A stretch of DNA of 64,000 nt from Thalassospira sp. (GTDB lineage: Bacteria > Pseudomonadota > Alphaproteobacteria > Rhodospirillales > Thalassospiraceae). Where the stretch lies: the NCBI RefSeq assembly GCF_030690045.1, contig NZ_JAUYHK010000019.1:62001-126000 (forward strand), given 5' to 3'. Position 1 is the first letter of the stretch. Each line of letters begins with the position of its first letter. The translations under genes and the position numbers were made by a program. The notes under the pieces were generated by a model. The model was not told where the DNA came from and did not search any database. It saw only the letters and a program-made list of their open reading frames with translations. Below are positions 53,522-62,750 of this stretch, piece by piece.

Positions 53522-55392
53522 TCTGCTCCGGTTTGTAGAGGGGTTCCCAGAACATGTTGCAGGCTAAGCCATGTCCAAAGAAAAAGGCGATGATCCGCCT
53601 TGTCTTGACGGTGGTCGTCCCATGCACTTTTGACCCAGTTCATTTTCATGCCAGGTACCGGCATCAGGGGCGGGTTTTGGGGCACGTGCCGCATCCAGTC
53701 TGCAAGAGGAATTCCAAAACCCTTTTTGCGCCGGTAAATGATATCGTGTGGCAACAGGGGCTCAAGTGCTTTTTTCAGGATAAATTTACGCTCACCGTTT
53801 CGGTATTTGAAATGCGCCGGAAGGCGGCAGCAAAGATCAACGAGATCGTTGTCCAGAAAAACGGCGCGGGTTTCCAAGGAGGACATCATCGAGGCCCGAT
53901 CCACCTTGGTCAGAATGTTGTCCTGAAGATAGAGGATAGTGAAAAATTGCAGCAGGCGGTCTAGCCGCGTCTTGGCTGGGCCACTTTCCCAAAGTTCCAT
54001 GGCCTCGCTATATAAGTCTTCGGGGCGCATCGGGTCGTCAAACAGGTCGACCATGGACTCCGGATCGACCGGGGCCATCCATGCAGGTGCCCATGCTGAT
54101 TGTGGTTGCGACAACCCCATCAGCGTCCGGCGAATTTTGAAATCCAGACTCATATTCGTATTGGAATGGGGTAACATTCCGGCAATCTTACGCAAAAAGC
54201 GATGCAACGTGCGCGGTACGCATTTGTTATACAGGCTTGCCGGACCAAGGGCGCGAAAGGGGTCATACCCGGCAAATAATTCATCTCCACCATCGCCCGA
54301 CAGCGCAACAGTCACATGCTCACGGGTGAATGCACTGAGCAGATGAGTCGGTAATAACGATGCGTCGCCAAGCGGTTCACCCATTCTGGAGAGGACATAT
54401 GGAATAAGGTCGCGAGCCTGTTCCATATCAAGTACGCGCAGATGGTGCTTGGAACCAACATGTTTGGCAACCTGACTGGCGAAAGAAGATTCGTCGTAGG
54501 ACGGTTCGTTAAAGCCGATAGTAAAAGTAGCGAGGCTTGATCCATCAACATGCTGTGCCGCTGCCGCGAGAATCGCACTGGAATCCACTCCGCCGCTCAG
54601 GAATATTCCAAGAGGAACATCGCTCACAAGGCGGCGTCCGACAGCTTGTATGAAGAGGGAGCGTAGTTCCTCGGCTATCGCCTCGTCATCCCGTGCAGTA
54701 AGAGCATCATCGGCGGCAAGGGTGAACTGCCAGTAAGGTTGAATGACAGGTTCTAACGAGTGAAGATCAACTGTCATGAAATGGCCACCCGGAAGTTTGG
54801 CCGTATTTTGGTATAATGTGTGCGGGGCGGGAAAATAGCCATAAGCAAATAATTTTTGGAGTGCTATGGAAGATAGTGATCGAGAAATTTTGGTGTGTTG
54901 CGTGAGGGATCCCAGTTCGCTTGCAAAGGCAAAGAGACCGGATTGATGGGCATAATATAATGGCTTTTCGCCAAAACGGTCACGTGCCAGGTAAAGACGG
55001 TTGCAGTCTGTATCGAGAATGGCAAAGGCAAACATGCCGTTTAGTCGTTCTGCCAGCCCTGTTCCCCAATGGGCATAACCGTGAACCAGAATTTCAGTAT
55101 CGGAATGGCTGGTACGAAAAACATATCCTGCGGCGCAGAGTTCGGCACGCAAATCATCACAATTATATATTTCGCCGTTATAGACGACACCGATTGTGCC
55201 AGATATGTTCCACATCGGCTGGTCACCACCGCTGATATCGCGGACTGCCAGTCGGCGATGACCCAAATATACTGCCCGGTCAGGATCAATGTGGAAACCC
55301 TCGCCATCGGGGCCCCGATGTTTGAGGGCTGTCGTCATCGTCTCAAGATCGGCCCGGTTCCCGGTGCCAACAAAGCCGACGATCCCGCACAT
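53518..55392 (-). CDS. asnB: Asparagine synthase (glutamine-hydrolysing), AsnB type
   Basis: A 624-residue two-domain enzyme. The N-terminal glutamine amidotransferase starts MCGIVGFVG with nucleophile Cys2; the C-terminal synthetase has the PPi-loop SGGVDSSAI and LSGDGGDELFAGYDPF. It lies in a glycan operon, so it may amidate a sugar acid or lipid-linked intermediate instead of making bulk asparagine; enzymes of this kind recur in polysaccharide loci. It follows gtrB with no gap. Confidence 0.9.
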   Translation of the reverse strand: MCGIVGFVGTGNRADLETMTTALKHRGPDGEGFHIDPDRAVYLGHRRLAVRDISGGDQPMWNISGTIGVVYNGEIYNCDDLRAELCAAGYVFRTSHSDTEILVHGYAHWGTGLAERLNGMFAFAILDTDCNRLYLARDRFGEKPLYYAHQSGLFAFASELGSLTQHTKISRSLSSIALQKLFAYGYFPAPHTLYQNTAKLPGGHFMTVDLHSLEPVIQPYWQFTLAADDALTARDDEAIAEELRSLFIQAVGRRLVSDVPLGIFLSGGVDSSAILAAAAQHVDGSSLATFTIGFNEPSYDESSFASQVAKHVGSKHHLRVLDMEQARDLIPYVLSRMGEPLGDASLLPTHLLSAFTREHVTVALSGDGGDELFAGYDPFRALGPASLYNKCVPRTLHRFLRKIAGMLPHSNTNMSLDFKIRRTLMGLSQPQSAWAPAWMAPVDPESMVDLFDDPMRPEDLYSEAMELWESGPAKTRLDRLLQFFTILYLQDNILTKVDRASMMSSLETRAVFLDNDLVDLCCRLPAHFKYRNGERKFILKKALEPLLPHDIIYRRKKGFGIPLADWMRHVPQNPPLMPVPGMKMNWVKSAWDDHRQDKADHRLFLWTWLSLQHVLGTPLQTGAE

Positions 55393-56373
55393 TTACTTTG
55401 TCTCCAGATTAAGCGTTTCGCGCACCAGATAAACGCTGCGCTGCTGGGATTCAAAATAGGTGCGCACAAGCATTTCTGCCAAAAGGCCCATCAAAATACA
55501 CATGACGCCGACCAAAAATGTCATGGCAACCAGAAGGGGAAGGGGGGTTAATATCATCGAAACCCCTTCAACCAGTTTCAGCCACATCATCCAGACCGTG
55601 CCCAGAAATGATATGATCAGAGAAGTGATACCGATACTGCCAAAAACATAAATTGGTTTGACGAAATGGCGGTCGAGAAATTTGACAACCATCAGGTCAA
55701 GCAACACCTTGACGATACGTTCCAGACCGTATTTCGATTTGCCAAACTGGCGTTGATGATGACGCACCGGGATTTCACAGACCCGCGCCCCCATCCATGT
55801 GGCATAAATAGGAATAAAGCGGTGCATTTCCCCATACAGGCGAATGCCTTTCACCACATCCCGACGATAAGCCTTCAGGGTGCAGCCATAATCATGCAAA
55901 TGAACACCCGATATCCTCGAAATAAGGCGATTGGCCATCCGGCTGACCATGTTTCTGCGGATGGCGGCATCCTGACGGTCTTTACGCCATCCTGATACGA
56001 CATCATATCCTTCTTCTATTTTGGCAAGAAGAAGGGGGATATCTTCCGGGTCGTTTTGTAAATCGGCGTCGATTGGAATAATAATTTCACCGCTGGCATG
56101 GTCGATTCCCGCCATCATGGCGGCGGTTTGGCCATAATTGCGCCGGAAACTGACAACTTTCAGTTCAGGGCGCAACGTTGTTTCCTGTCTCAGGATTTCC
56201 AGAGACCGGTCGCTGCTGCCATCATTTACGCAAATAATTTCAAAAGGACGCCCTAGGAGATCAAGGACGGCCAAAAGAGCCTGGCAAAGGCCCGGAATGC
56301 TGTCTTCTTCATTATAAATTGGTACAATTACCGAGATGTAGGTTGTTTGCCCGGCTAAAAGATTTTCTGACAT
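55393..56373 (-). CDS. GtrB-type polyprenyl-phosphate glycosyltransferase
   Basis: A 326-residue GT2 enzyme. The N-terminal catalytic domain has ISVIVPIYNEEDSIPGL, ICVNDGSSDRSLEIL and IIPIDADLQNDPEDIP, with acidic residues for metal and sugar nucleotide. Two C-terminal spans (FGSIGITSLIISFLGTVWMM and LLVAMTFLVGVMCILMGLLA) match GtrB/ArnC/DPM1-like transferases that load a sugar onto undecaprenyl phosphate. It is first of the gtrB-asnB-methyltransferase-gtrA operon, preceded by an AT-rich promoter region. Confidence 0.92.
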   Translation of the reverse strand: MSENLLAGQTTYISVIVPIYNEEDSIPGLCQALLAVLDLLGRPFEIICVNDGSSDRSLEILRQETTLRPELKVVSFRRNYGQTAAMMAGIDHASGEIIIPIDADLQNDPEDIPLLLAKIEEGYDVVSGWRKDRQDAAIRRNMVSRMANRLISRISGVHLHDYGCTLKAYRRDVVKGIRLYGEMHRFIPIYATWMGARVCEIPVRHHQRQFGKSKYGLERIVKVLLDLMVVKFLDRHFVKPIYVFGSIGITSLIISFLGTVWMMWLKLVEGVSMILTPLPLLVAMTFLVGVMCILMGLLAEMLVRTYFESQQRSVYLVRETLNLETK

Positions 56374-56645
56374 AAAATGGGTTCCAAATTTTTGTCTTTA
56401 TCTTCTGGTCGGACATCAAATGCTTTGATCGCCAAAAGATCATTTTTGAGTAAATAAGAGGGTAATTTTTATTTCAAATCAATATGTTGTGCGAAATCGA
56501 GCGTATTTGAACCAAAAATATCTTTATTGGCTGAGACCTGCAACCTTTATCTGAAAAGCATGGAGGTGATTGATATACGGTCGCGGCTTAAATATATAAA
56601 CAGTCAGAACATTGCGGTTCGGTGTTGAAGAGGAAAAGTTGCCAA

Positions 56646-57131
56646 ATGGCCGGGGACGACGATTTTGCAGTCTGGCAACAGCGGGTTGAGGGCACGAATA
56701 TTTCTTCGGCAAGCCTGCTTGCGACCGACTATCTGAACCATTTCAACGAAATCGTCATGTTGCTGGAAATGGTGCCCGACATGCCCGACATGATCGAGGA
56801 TTGCAAGGAATGGGCACCGAAAAGCTATCAGGACCATTTTCGTGACAGCGGCTTTTCCGACCGGGAACTGGCGATTGCCGCCTATGACCATGTGCCCGAA
56901 AAATACCGCCGCCCGTTCGAGGAAACGGTTGATCATATGAACGCGATTGTGGCCCGTGCCACCGATCAGCTTGAAGTCGCAATTGAAAACGGCCCTCCCG
57001 AACAGGTTCAACTGACCGCCCGCGCCGCCACCGGGGCCTTGCAACGGTTTATGGATGTCGCCAGCGCCATCATCCACGGTTCCGCCAAGACCATGAGTCA
57101 GGACGAAATTGACGCGGCGATGGCGCTTTAG
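56646..57131 (+). CDS. Hypothetical cytosolic protein
   Basis: A 161-residue protein starting MAGDDDFAVWQQRVEG after GAGGAAAAG; a longer frame from 56622 is possible. It is acidic and largely helical, with no signal peptide, span or known motif; LLEMVPDMPDMIEDCKEW and HVPEKYRRPFEETVDHMNAI are its most distinctive segments. I do not recognise it. It stands alone, convergent with the membrane protein gene at 57144. Confidence 0.7.
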   Translation: MAGDDDFAVWQQRVEGTNISSASLLATDYLNHFNEIVMLLEMVPDMPDMIEDCKEWAPKSYQDHFRDSGFSDRELAIAAYDHVPEKYRRPFEETVDHMNAIVARATDQLEVAIENGPPEQVQLTARAATGALQRFMDVASAIIHGSAKTMSQDEIDAAMAL

Positions 57132-57143
57132 ACATCCGGATTG

Positions 57144-57719
57144 CTAATCCAGAAGGCTGGATAACTGGCTTTCGTGGTCGTCAATTGCCGCCAGTATAAG
57201 CGGCAGGATATCGGCACGGGTTTGTTCGGCTGCTGCTTTCATGTCCTGCATCGCCCTGTTGGCAAGGACATTGGGCAGGTTCTGGGCGGTTACGATATTG
57301 CGCGCACTTTCAACCGCTGCATAAAACCGCCGGACCCCGGTCAGGATATCGGCATCCAGTTCAAAGGTCCGCGGAGAATACCGCATGGTCATCCAGATGG
57401 TGGTGTCCAGTTGATGCCGTTCGCGCGGTGAAAAGGCCGGATCGTGCCAGACCATCGGCCCGTCGCGATAGGTATCCGCCCAGTTTTCGACGGTTGCGAT
57501 ATTGTCGCTGACCTCGGCATAAAGCGACCGTTCGATATGCCGGACATCCGACAGGCTTTGATAATGGTCGAAATTTACCGCAATCTGAAAACCGGCCAGA
57601 CTGGCGAGATAGACCCCCATGACGGTCGATACCAGAATGATCGCCTGGGTCAGCCAGAACTGAATATTCGGTTTTTTATCGACATTCAGAAAACGAAAAG
57701 GAGAGATGAAAAAGCGCAT
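57144..57719 (-). CDS. Hypothetical single-span membrane protein
   Basis: A 191-residue protein with one N-terminal membrane span (FWLTQAIILVSTVMGVYLAS, about 21-40) and a helical periplasmic domain. No known motif. It lies 14 bp downstream of the M48 protease gene on the same strand, so it is probably co-transcribed with it and ybjQ and may be a partner or substrate adaptor of the protease. Confidence 0.7.
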   Translation of the reverse strand: MRFFISPFRFLNVDKKPNIQFWLTQAIILVSTVMGVYLASLAGFQIAVNFDHYQSLSDVRHIERSLYAEVSDNIATVENWADTYRDGPMVWHDPAFSPRERHQLDTTIWMTMRYSPRTFELDADILTGVRRFYAAVESARNIVTAQNLPNVLANRAMQDMKAAAEQTRADILPLILAAIDDHESQLSSLLD

Positions 57720-57733
57720 AAGCCTTTCCTTTC

Positions 57734-59038
57734 TTATTCAATGTTTGCAAGATAATCTGCAAAAGCCTGTTCCAGCGGAATGCCGTCTTTGACCGGCAGG
57801 TCGCGCTTCGCGATCATGGCGTCCAGAATGCGGACCCGTTCCATCGGATGGGGATGGGTTGTCAGATAATCCAGCACCCCTTCTTCGGGGGCACCGTAAC
57901 CGAGTTTCTCAAATACCCCGGAAACACCCCCTGCATGGCCGTATTTCGCCATGGCGATATCCAGTCCCCAAATATCGGCATCCAGCTCCTGACTGCGTGA
58001 ATAATGAAGATCGGCAAGGATTTTCGGCCATCCGGCGATCCAGACAGTCAGAACCGCATCGGTCTGAAACAGCATTGCGGACAGGGCAACGCCAACCACG
58101 CTGCGTCCCAGCCCTTCCAGATGATCGCGGCCATTGTAATGACCGATTTCATGCCCCAGAACGGCCAGAAGCTCGTTCTCGGTTTCCACCAGATCAAGCA
58201 TTCCCGTATGGACCAGAATGCGTCCACCCGGCAGGGCGGCGGCATTGGGAATGTCATTGGGGATGACAAACACATCGAAATCATAGGCGGCGGCTTCGCC
58301 AAGGGCTTCTTTGGGAATGGAAAGGATCAGGTCGCGCAGATACCGTTCAACCGGATAGCGTTCCGCATCGCTGCGTTTGGGCCAGTCGGTTTCCCCTTCG
58401 GTTACTTCGGACCAGATCGCGATTTCGTCTTCGACTGAAATCTGATGCGTGGCCCATTCGGTCATAAACCCGCTGGCGGTATAGACGAGCCAGCACAGTA
58501 ATGCAAAGGACGTGCTGGCGGAAAACAGTTCCAGCAACAGGCTTTTGCGTTTGACCTCGATGGCGCGTTTGGGAAGGGTAGAAGGGGCACCACCCGCCGG
58601 TTTTTTGTCGGTAAAAAGGGCGGTGCCATAGGCGGCCATTTCAATCATGCCCCGGCCCAGCGAGGCTGATACAAACCGCACACCAACAATATGCGTCGCA
58701 CTTTTGGCCTGAACCCGCATGCGCAGCATCGCTTCGCGCTGGGCACGTTCAATGGCGGCATCATGTGCCACCAGTGTTCCGCCGACGAAAACCCGCAACC
58801 GCGATAACAGATTGCGGAAACGGTCCTCGCCGATCACAACACAGCCCGATACCATCTGGCTGTAAATCATATTGATCTCGCCGGGGAAATCCTCGTCGGT
58901 TGATATATCCTGCCGGGGCAGGGCGGCTTCGTCACGCGATAGCGCGGTTTCATGAAGCCGGTCGGCAATGCGACCGGTGATAAAGGCGATCCCGATCAGG
59001 CATGACAACAGGATCGCCGGGACAAGCAGCTCTTCCAT
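57734..59038 (-). CDS. M48-family metalloprotease with N-terminal YbjQ-like domain
   Basis: A 434-residue membrane protein. One N-terminal span is followed by a domain (about 50-145) with MIYSQMVSGCVVIGEDRFRN, AQREAMLRMRVQAKSATHIV and EMAAYGTALF, clearly like the YbjQ/DUF74 protein encoded next door. A second span (LFSASTSFALLCWLVYTASG, about 169-188) and an M48 peptidase domain with HEIGHYNGRDH follow. It probably cuts envelope proteins, like HtpX or BepA relatives. The fusion plus a free YbjQ suggests paired function. Confidence 0.88.
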   Translation of the reverse strand: MEELLVPAILLSCLIGIAFITGRIADRLHETALSRDEAALPRQDISTDEDFPGEINMIYSQMVSGCVVIGEDRFRNLLSRLRVFVGGTLVAHDAAIERAQREAMLRMRVQAKSATHIVGVRFVSASLGRGMIEMAAYGTALFTDKKPAGGAPSTLPKRAIEVKRKSLLLELFSASTSFALLCWLVYTASGFMTEWATHQISVEDEIAIWSEVTEGETDWPKRSDAERYPVERYLRDLILSIPKEALGEAAAYDFDVFVIPNDIPNAAALPGGRILVHTGMLDLVETENELLAVLGHEIGHYNGRDHLEGLGRSVVGVALSAMLFQTDAVLTVWIAGWPKILADLHYSRSQELDADIWGLDIAMAKYGHAGGVSGVFEKLGYGAPEEGVLDYLTTHPHPMERVRILDAMIAKRDLPVKDGIPLEQAFADYLANIE

Positions 59039-59059
59039 AGGGGGGGCTCCTGTCCCGGG

Positions 59060-59404
59060 TTATTTCAGTTTGATGGCTGTGCCATAGGCGAATATTTCGG
59101 CGGCCTTATAGGCAATTTGCGATGTTGAAAAATGCACATCGACAACCGCATCCGCCCCAATGGCTTCGGCCTGTCGGGCCATGCGATCCACCGCTTCTTT
59201 CTGGGCGGTATCAAGCAATTTGGTATAGGCGCGGATTTCACCGCCAAACATGTTGCGAAAAGTGGCAAAAATATCGAACAGGAAGCTGCGGCTTTGCACG
59301 CTGCTGCCAAATACAATGCCAAGATTTTCGGTAATGTCGCGGCCCGGAATATTGGAAATGGTCACGACTTCGACGCCGCTGACGGTTTTGTTAACTGTGC
59401 TCAT
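59060..59404 (-). CDS. YbjQ-family (DUF74) heavy-metal-binding-like protein
   Basis: A 114-residue soluble protein beginning MSTVNKTVSGVEVVTISNIP, with RSFLFDIFATFRNMFGGEIR, AYTKLLDTAQKEAVDRM, AIGADAVVDVHFSTSQI and FAYGTAIKL, the complete YbjQ pattern. These proteins form pentamers and are annotated as heavy-metal binding on weak grounds. It is first in a three-gene operon with the M48 protease, which carries its own copy of the domain. Confidence 0.92.
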   Translation of the reverse strand: MSTVNKTVSGVEVVTISNIPGRDITENLGIVFGSSVQSRSFLFDIFATFRNMFGGEIRAYTKLLDTAQKEAVDRMARQAEAIGADAVVDVHFSTSQIAYKAAEIFAYGTAIKLK

Positions 59405-59626
59405 GATGTCCCGTTTGTTTTTTTTGAGATTGCAGAAAATTTAATGAAGACAATCTGTTGATGAATTGCAAGCAACAATTTTGGGCCCGTGGGCGGCGAT
59501 TTTGCATAGCACAAATCGATCCGCAGATTTTGGGGAATGGTTTGGTAATGCCGGAAAGATGCCAAATCGTCTGTGTGGCCGGGCAAGGGTTCCGGATTTG
59601 GCATTGGTGATGCCTGCATTCGGCAA

Positions 59627-59655
59627 TTGACTTGGGCCGGGCGCACTCTTATTCC
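59627..59655 (+). promoter_or_regulatory. nadE promoter, possibly giving a leaderless transcript
   Basis: TTGACT (59627-59632), a 17-bp spacer and TATTCC (59650-59655) place the expected transcription start at or next to the ATG (59662). No Shine-Dalgarno lies before that ATG. Upstream, ATGCCAAATC (59559-59568) and GATTTGGCAT (59595-59604) form an inverted repeat that might bind a regulator. Confidence 0.5.
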
Positions 59656-59661
59656 AACAAC

Positions 59662-61335
59662 ATGACAAAAACACTCGCCATTGCCATTGCCCAGCTTAAT
59701 CCGATTGTCGGCGACATTGCCGGGAATGCGGAAAAGGTTTTTGCGGCCTGGGAATCCGCGGCCCTTCAGGGCGCGGATATTGTGGTGTATTCCGAACTGG
59801 TATTGTCAGGTTATCCGCCCGAAGACCTGGTAATGAAACCGGCCTTTATGCGCCATATCCATGCGGCGGTGGATGATCTGTGTGCCCGTACCGGTACGCT
59901 GGCGAATGGCCCGGCCCTGTTGCTGACCACGCCTTGGGAAATTGACGGGGCCCGTCATAATACGGTGTTGCTGATTGATCAGGGCCGGATCGAAGCCGTT
60001 CGGGCCAAGCATGATTTGCCCAATTATGGCGTGTTTGACGAAAAACGGGTGTTTCGCGCCGGGCCCTTGCCCGATAGCGTGGCATTTCGTGGTGTGATGC
60101 TGGGCCTGCCGGTGTGCGAGGATGTCTGGACGCCCGATGTGGTGGCGCATCTGAAATCGCGCGGGGCGGAAATCCTGCTGGTGCCGAACGGATCGCCGTT
60201 CGAGGCCTCCAAGGATGATGTGCGTCGCAATCTGATTTGCGACCGGGTCCGCGAAAGCGGCCTGCCGATGATTTATTGCAATGAAGTCGGCGGGCAGGAT
60301 GAACTGGTGTTTGACGGCGGATCATTCGGGCTGAATGGTGACGGATCATTGGCTGTTGCCCTGCCTGCCTTTGCCGAGGCGGTTGTCGTGACGCAGTGGC
60401 AGCAGATCGACGGTGCATGGATTTGTGCCGATGACGCGCCCAAAGCCGCCTATCCCGCCGGGTTGGAGGCGATTTATCGCGCCCTGGTTCTGGGCTTGCG
60501 CGATTATGTTGCCAAAAACGGGTTCCCCGGTGTGGTGATTGGCATGTCGGGCGGGATTGATTCCGCCCTGTCGGCGGCGGTGGCGGTGGATGCGCTGGGC
60601 GCAGACAAGGTGCGCCTTGTGATGATGCCGTCGCCCTATACCTCGGGCGAAAGCCTTGAAGATGCCGCCAGTTGTGCCGCGATGCTGGGAACGGGGATCG
60701 AAAGCATCAATATCGGCCCGGCAATGGCGGCCTTTGGCGAGATGCTGGCCCCGGCGTTTGCCGGGCGTGATGCCGATATCACCGAAGAAAACATTCAGGC
60801 CCGGTCGCGTGGCATTCTGTTGATGGCGCTATCGAACAAATTCGGGCATATGGTGCTGACGACCGGGAACAAATCTGAAATGTCGGTGGGCTATGCGACA
60901 TTATATGGCGATATGTGCGGCGGGTATTCGGTTCTGAAAGACCTTTATAAAACCACCGTATTTGCCCTGTGCCACTGGCGCAACGCCCATCATCCCGAAG
61001 GGGCAATTGGGCCACAGGGGCGGGTGATCCCGGAACGGATCATTACCAAACCGCCATCGGCCGAATTGCGCCCCGATCAAAAAGACGAAGACAGTTTGCC
61101 ACCTTATGACATTCTGGATGATATACTGGCGCAATTGATCGAAGGCGAACGGGCGGTGTCCGACATTGTCGCAAGCGGCCATGACGAAGCCACGGTGCGC
61201 CGGGTGTGGCGGATGCTGGACCGGGCCGAATACAAACGTAGACAAGCCCCGCCGGGGGTCAAAATCACGCCGCGCGCCTTTGGGCGCGACCGCCGCTATC
61301 CCATTACCAACGGTTTCACAAATTTAGTCACATGA
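59662..61335 (+). CDS. nadE: Glutamine-dependent NAD+ synthase
   Basis: A 557-residue fusion starting MTKTLAIAIAQLNP. The N-terminal nitrilase-type amidase has Glu in VVYSELVLSGYPPEDL, Lys in RAKHDLPNYGVFDE and Cys in LPVCEDVW. The C-terminal synthetase has the PPi-loop GMSGGIDSALSAAVAVDALG and TGNKSEMSVGYATLYGD. It makes NAD+ from deamido-NAD with glutamine as nitrogen donor. The stop overlaps the gltX start by ATGA (61332-61335). Confidence 0.96.
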   Translation: MTKTLAIAIAQLNPIVGDIAGNAEKVFAAWESAALQGADIVVYSELVLSGYPPEDLVMKPAFMRHIHAAVDDLCARTGTLANGPALLLTTPWEIDGARHNTVLLIDQGRIEAVRAKHDLPNYGVFDEKRVFRAGPLPDSVAFRGVMLGLPVCEDVWTPDVVAHLKSRGAEILLVPNGSPFEASKDDVRRNLICDRVRESGLPMIYCNEVGGQDELVFDGGSFGLNGDGSLAVALPAFAEAVVVTQWQQIDGAWICADDAPKAAYPAGLEAIYRALVLGLRDYVAKNGFPGVVIGMSGGIDSALSAAVAVDALGADKVRLVMMPSPYTSGESLEDAASCAAMLGTGIESINIGPAMAAFGEMLAPAFAGRDADITEENIQARSRGILLMALSNKFGHMVLTTGNKSEMSVGYATLYGDMCGGYSVLKDLYKTTVFALCHWRNAHHPEGAIGPQGRVIPERIITKPPSAELRPDQKDEDSLPPYDILDDILAQLIEGERAVSDIVASGHDEATVRRVWRMLDRAEYKRRQAPPGVKITPRAFGRDRRYPITNGFTNLVT

Positions 61336-62684
61336 AAAAACCTGTTCTCAGATTTGCCCCCAGCCCGACCGGCCTTTTGCATGTCGGCAATGCCCGAGTT
61401 GCCATGATGAACTGGCTATATGCCCGCAAACATGGCGGGACCTTTATCTTGCGGTTTGACGATACCGATCCGGAACGCTCCAAGGAAGAATATGTCGAGG
61501 CCATCCGCGAGGATTTGCGCTGGCTTGGCATTGACTGGGACCGTGAGGAACGCCAGTCGCTGCGTCAGACGCAATATGACGCGGTGATTGATGACCTGAA
61601 AAAGCAGGAATTGCTCTATCCGTGCTATGAGACCGAGGGGGAACTGAACTGGAAACGCAAGGCCGCCCGCCAGCGTCATCAGCCTTTTATCTATGACCGC
61701 AAGGCATTGACCCTGAGCGATGACGAAATCGCCGCCTATGAAGCCGAAGGCCGCAAGCCGCACTGGCGCTTCATGCTGGCTGATGGGGTTATCGAATGGC
61801 AGGATTTGTGCCGGGGCCTGTGCCATTTCGATACCGAACATGTGTCCGATCCGGTTCTGATCCGCGAAGACGGATCGTTGCTGTATATGTTGGGATCGGT
61901 GGTCGATGACCTTGAAATGGGTGTCACCCATATCATTCGCGGCGAAGACCATGTGACCAATACGGTCGCACAGATTTTACTCTATATGGCGTTGGGTGGC
62001 AAACCGGGCGGGCTTGAATTTGCCCATATGCCGCTTTTGTCGGGTCCTGGTGGCACGCAGCTTTCCAAACGTCTGGGCAGTCTCAGTTTGCGCGAATTGC
62101 GCAATGACGGGTTCGAGGTTCCGGCGCTGGTCGGGCTTCTGACCGGGCTGGGTGCATCGGACCGGATCGAGGCGGCCCGCCTGACCGATGTTCTGGACCG
62201 GTTCGATCTGTCGCATTATGGCCGGTCCACCCCGAAATTTGATCCGGCGGAACTGGCGGCCCTTAATGAAAAAGTCGTTCATGACATGGGCTTTGACGAT
62301 GCTGCGCCGAAACTGGCGTCGGCAGGCATGGAGGGGGCCGATGAAACGTTCTGGAATGCAGTGCGCGGCAATTGCTGGCGCGTTGCCGAGGCATCGGAAT
62401 GGTGGCATGTCATTCATAGTCGGGTGATCCCGGAAATTGACGACGAAGATCGGGATTTTCTGACGCAGGCCGCCAATGTCTTGCCTGCCGGGGACCTTGA
62501 TAATGACAGCTGGAAAAGCTGGACCACTGCCCTGAAAGACGCCACCGGTCGCAAGGGAAAACAGCTTTTCATGCCGTTGCGCAAGGCCCTGACCGGGCGG
62601 GAACACGGCCCGGAAATGTCGGTGATGTTGCAGATGATCGGGTCGGAAAAGGCCCGGGCGCGGTTGTGTGGTACGGCGGTCTGA
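61332..62684 (+). CDS. gltX: Glutamate--tRNA ligase
   Basis: A 450-residue class I synthetase. The HIGH-like LLHVGNARVAMMNWLYA, FDDTDPERSKEEY, and the KMSKS-like QLSKRLGSLS are present. Alphaproteobacteria often have two GltX paralogues, one of which may charge tRNA-Gln for the amidotransferase route; this could be either one. It is translated directly after nadE and followed by cysS, making a NAD/aminoacylation cluster. Confidence 0.94.
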   Translation: MKKPVLRFAPSPTGLLHVGNARVAMMNWLYARKHGGTFILRFDDTDPERSKEEYVEAIREDLRWLGIDWDREERQSLRQTQYDAVIDDLKKQELLYPCYETEGELNWKRKAARQRHQPFIYDRKALTLSDDEIAAYEAEGRKPHWRFMLADGVIEWQDLCRGLCHFDTEHVSDPVLIREDGSLLYMLGSVVDDLEMGVTHIIRGEDHVTNTVAQILLYMALGGKPGGLEFAHMPLLSGPGGTQLSKRLGSLSLRELRNDGFEVPALVGLLTGLGASDRIEAARLTDVLDRFDLSHYGRSTPKFDPAELAALNEKVVHDMGFDDAAPKLASAGMEGADETFWNAVRGNCWRVAEASEWWHVIHSRVIPEIDDEDRDFLTQAANVLPAGDLDNDSWKSWTTALKDATGRKGKQLFMPLRKALTGREHGPEMSVMLQMIGSEKARARLCGTAV

Positions 62685-62750
62685 TTTACCTCAGATCGCC
62701 GGAAAACCTCCTGCCTTTTCCCGAATACATCTGCAAAACGGACCTTTATC

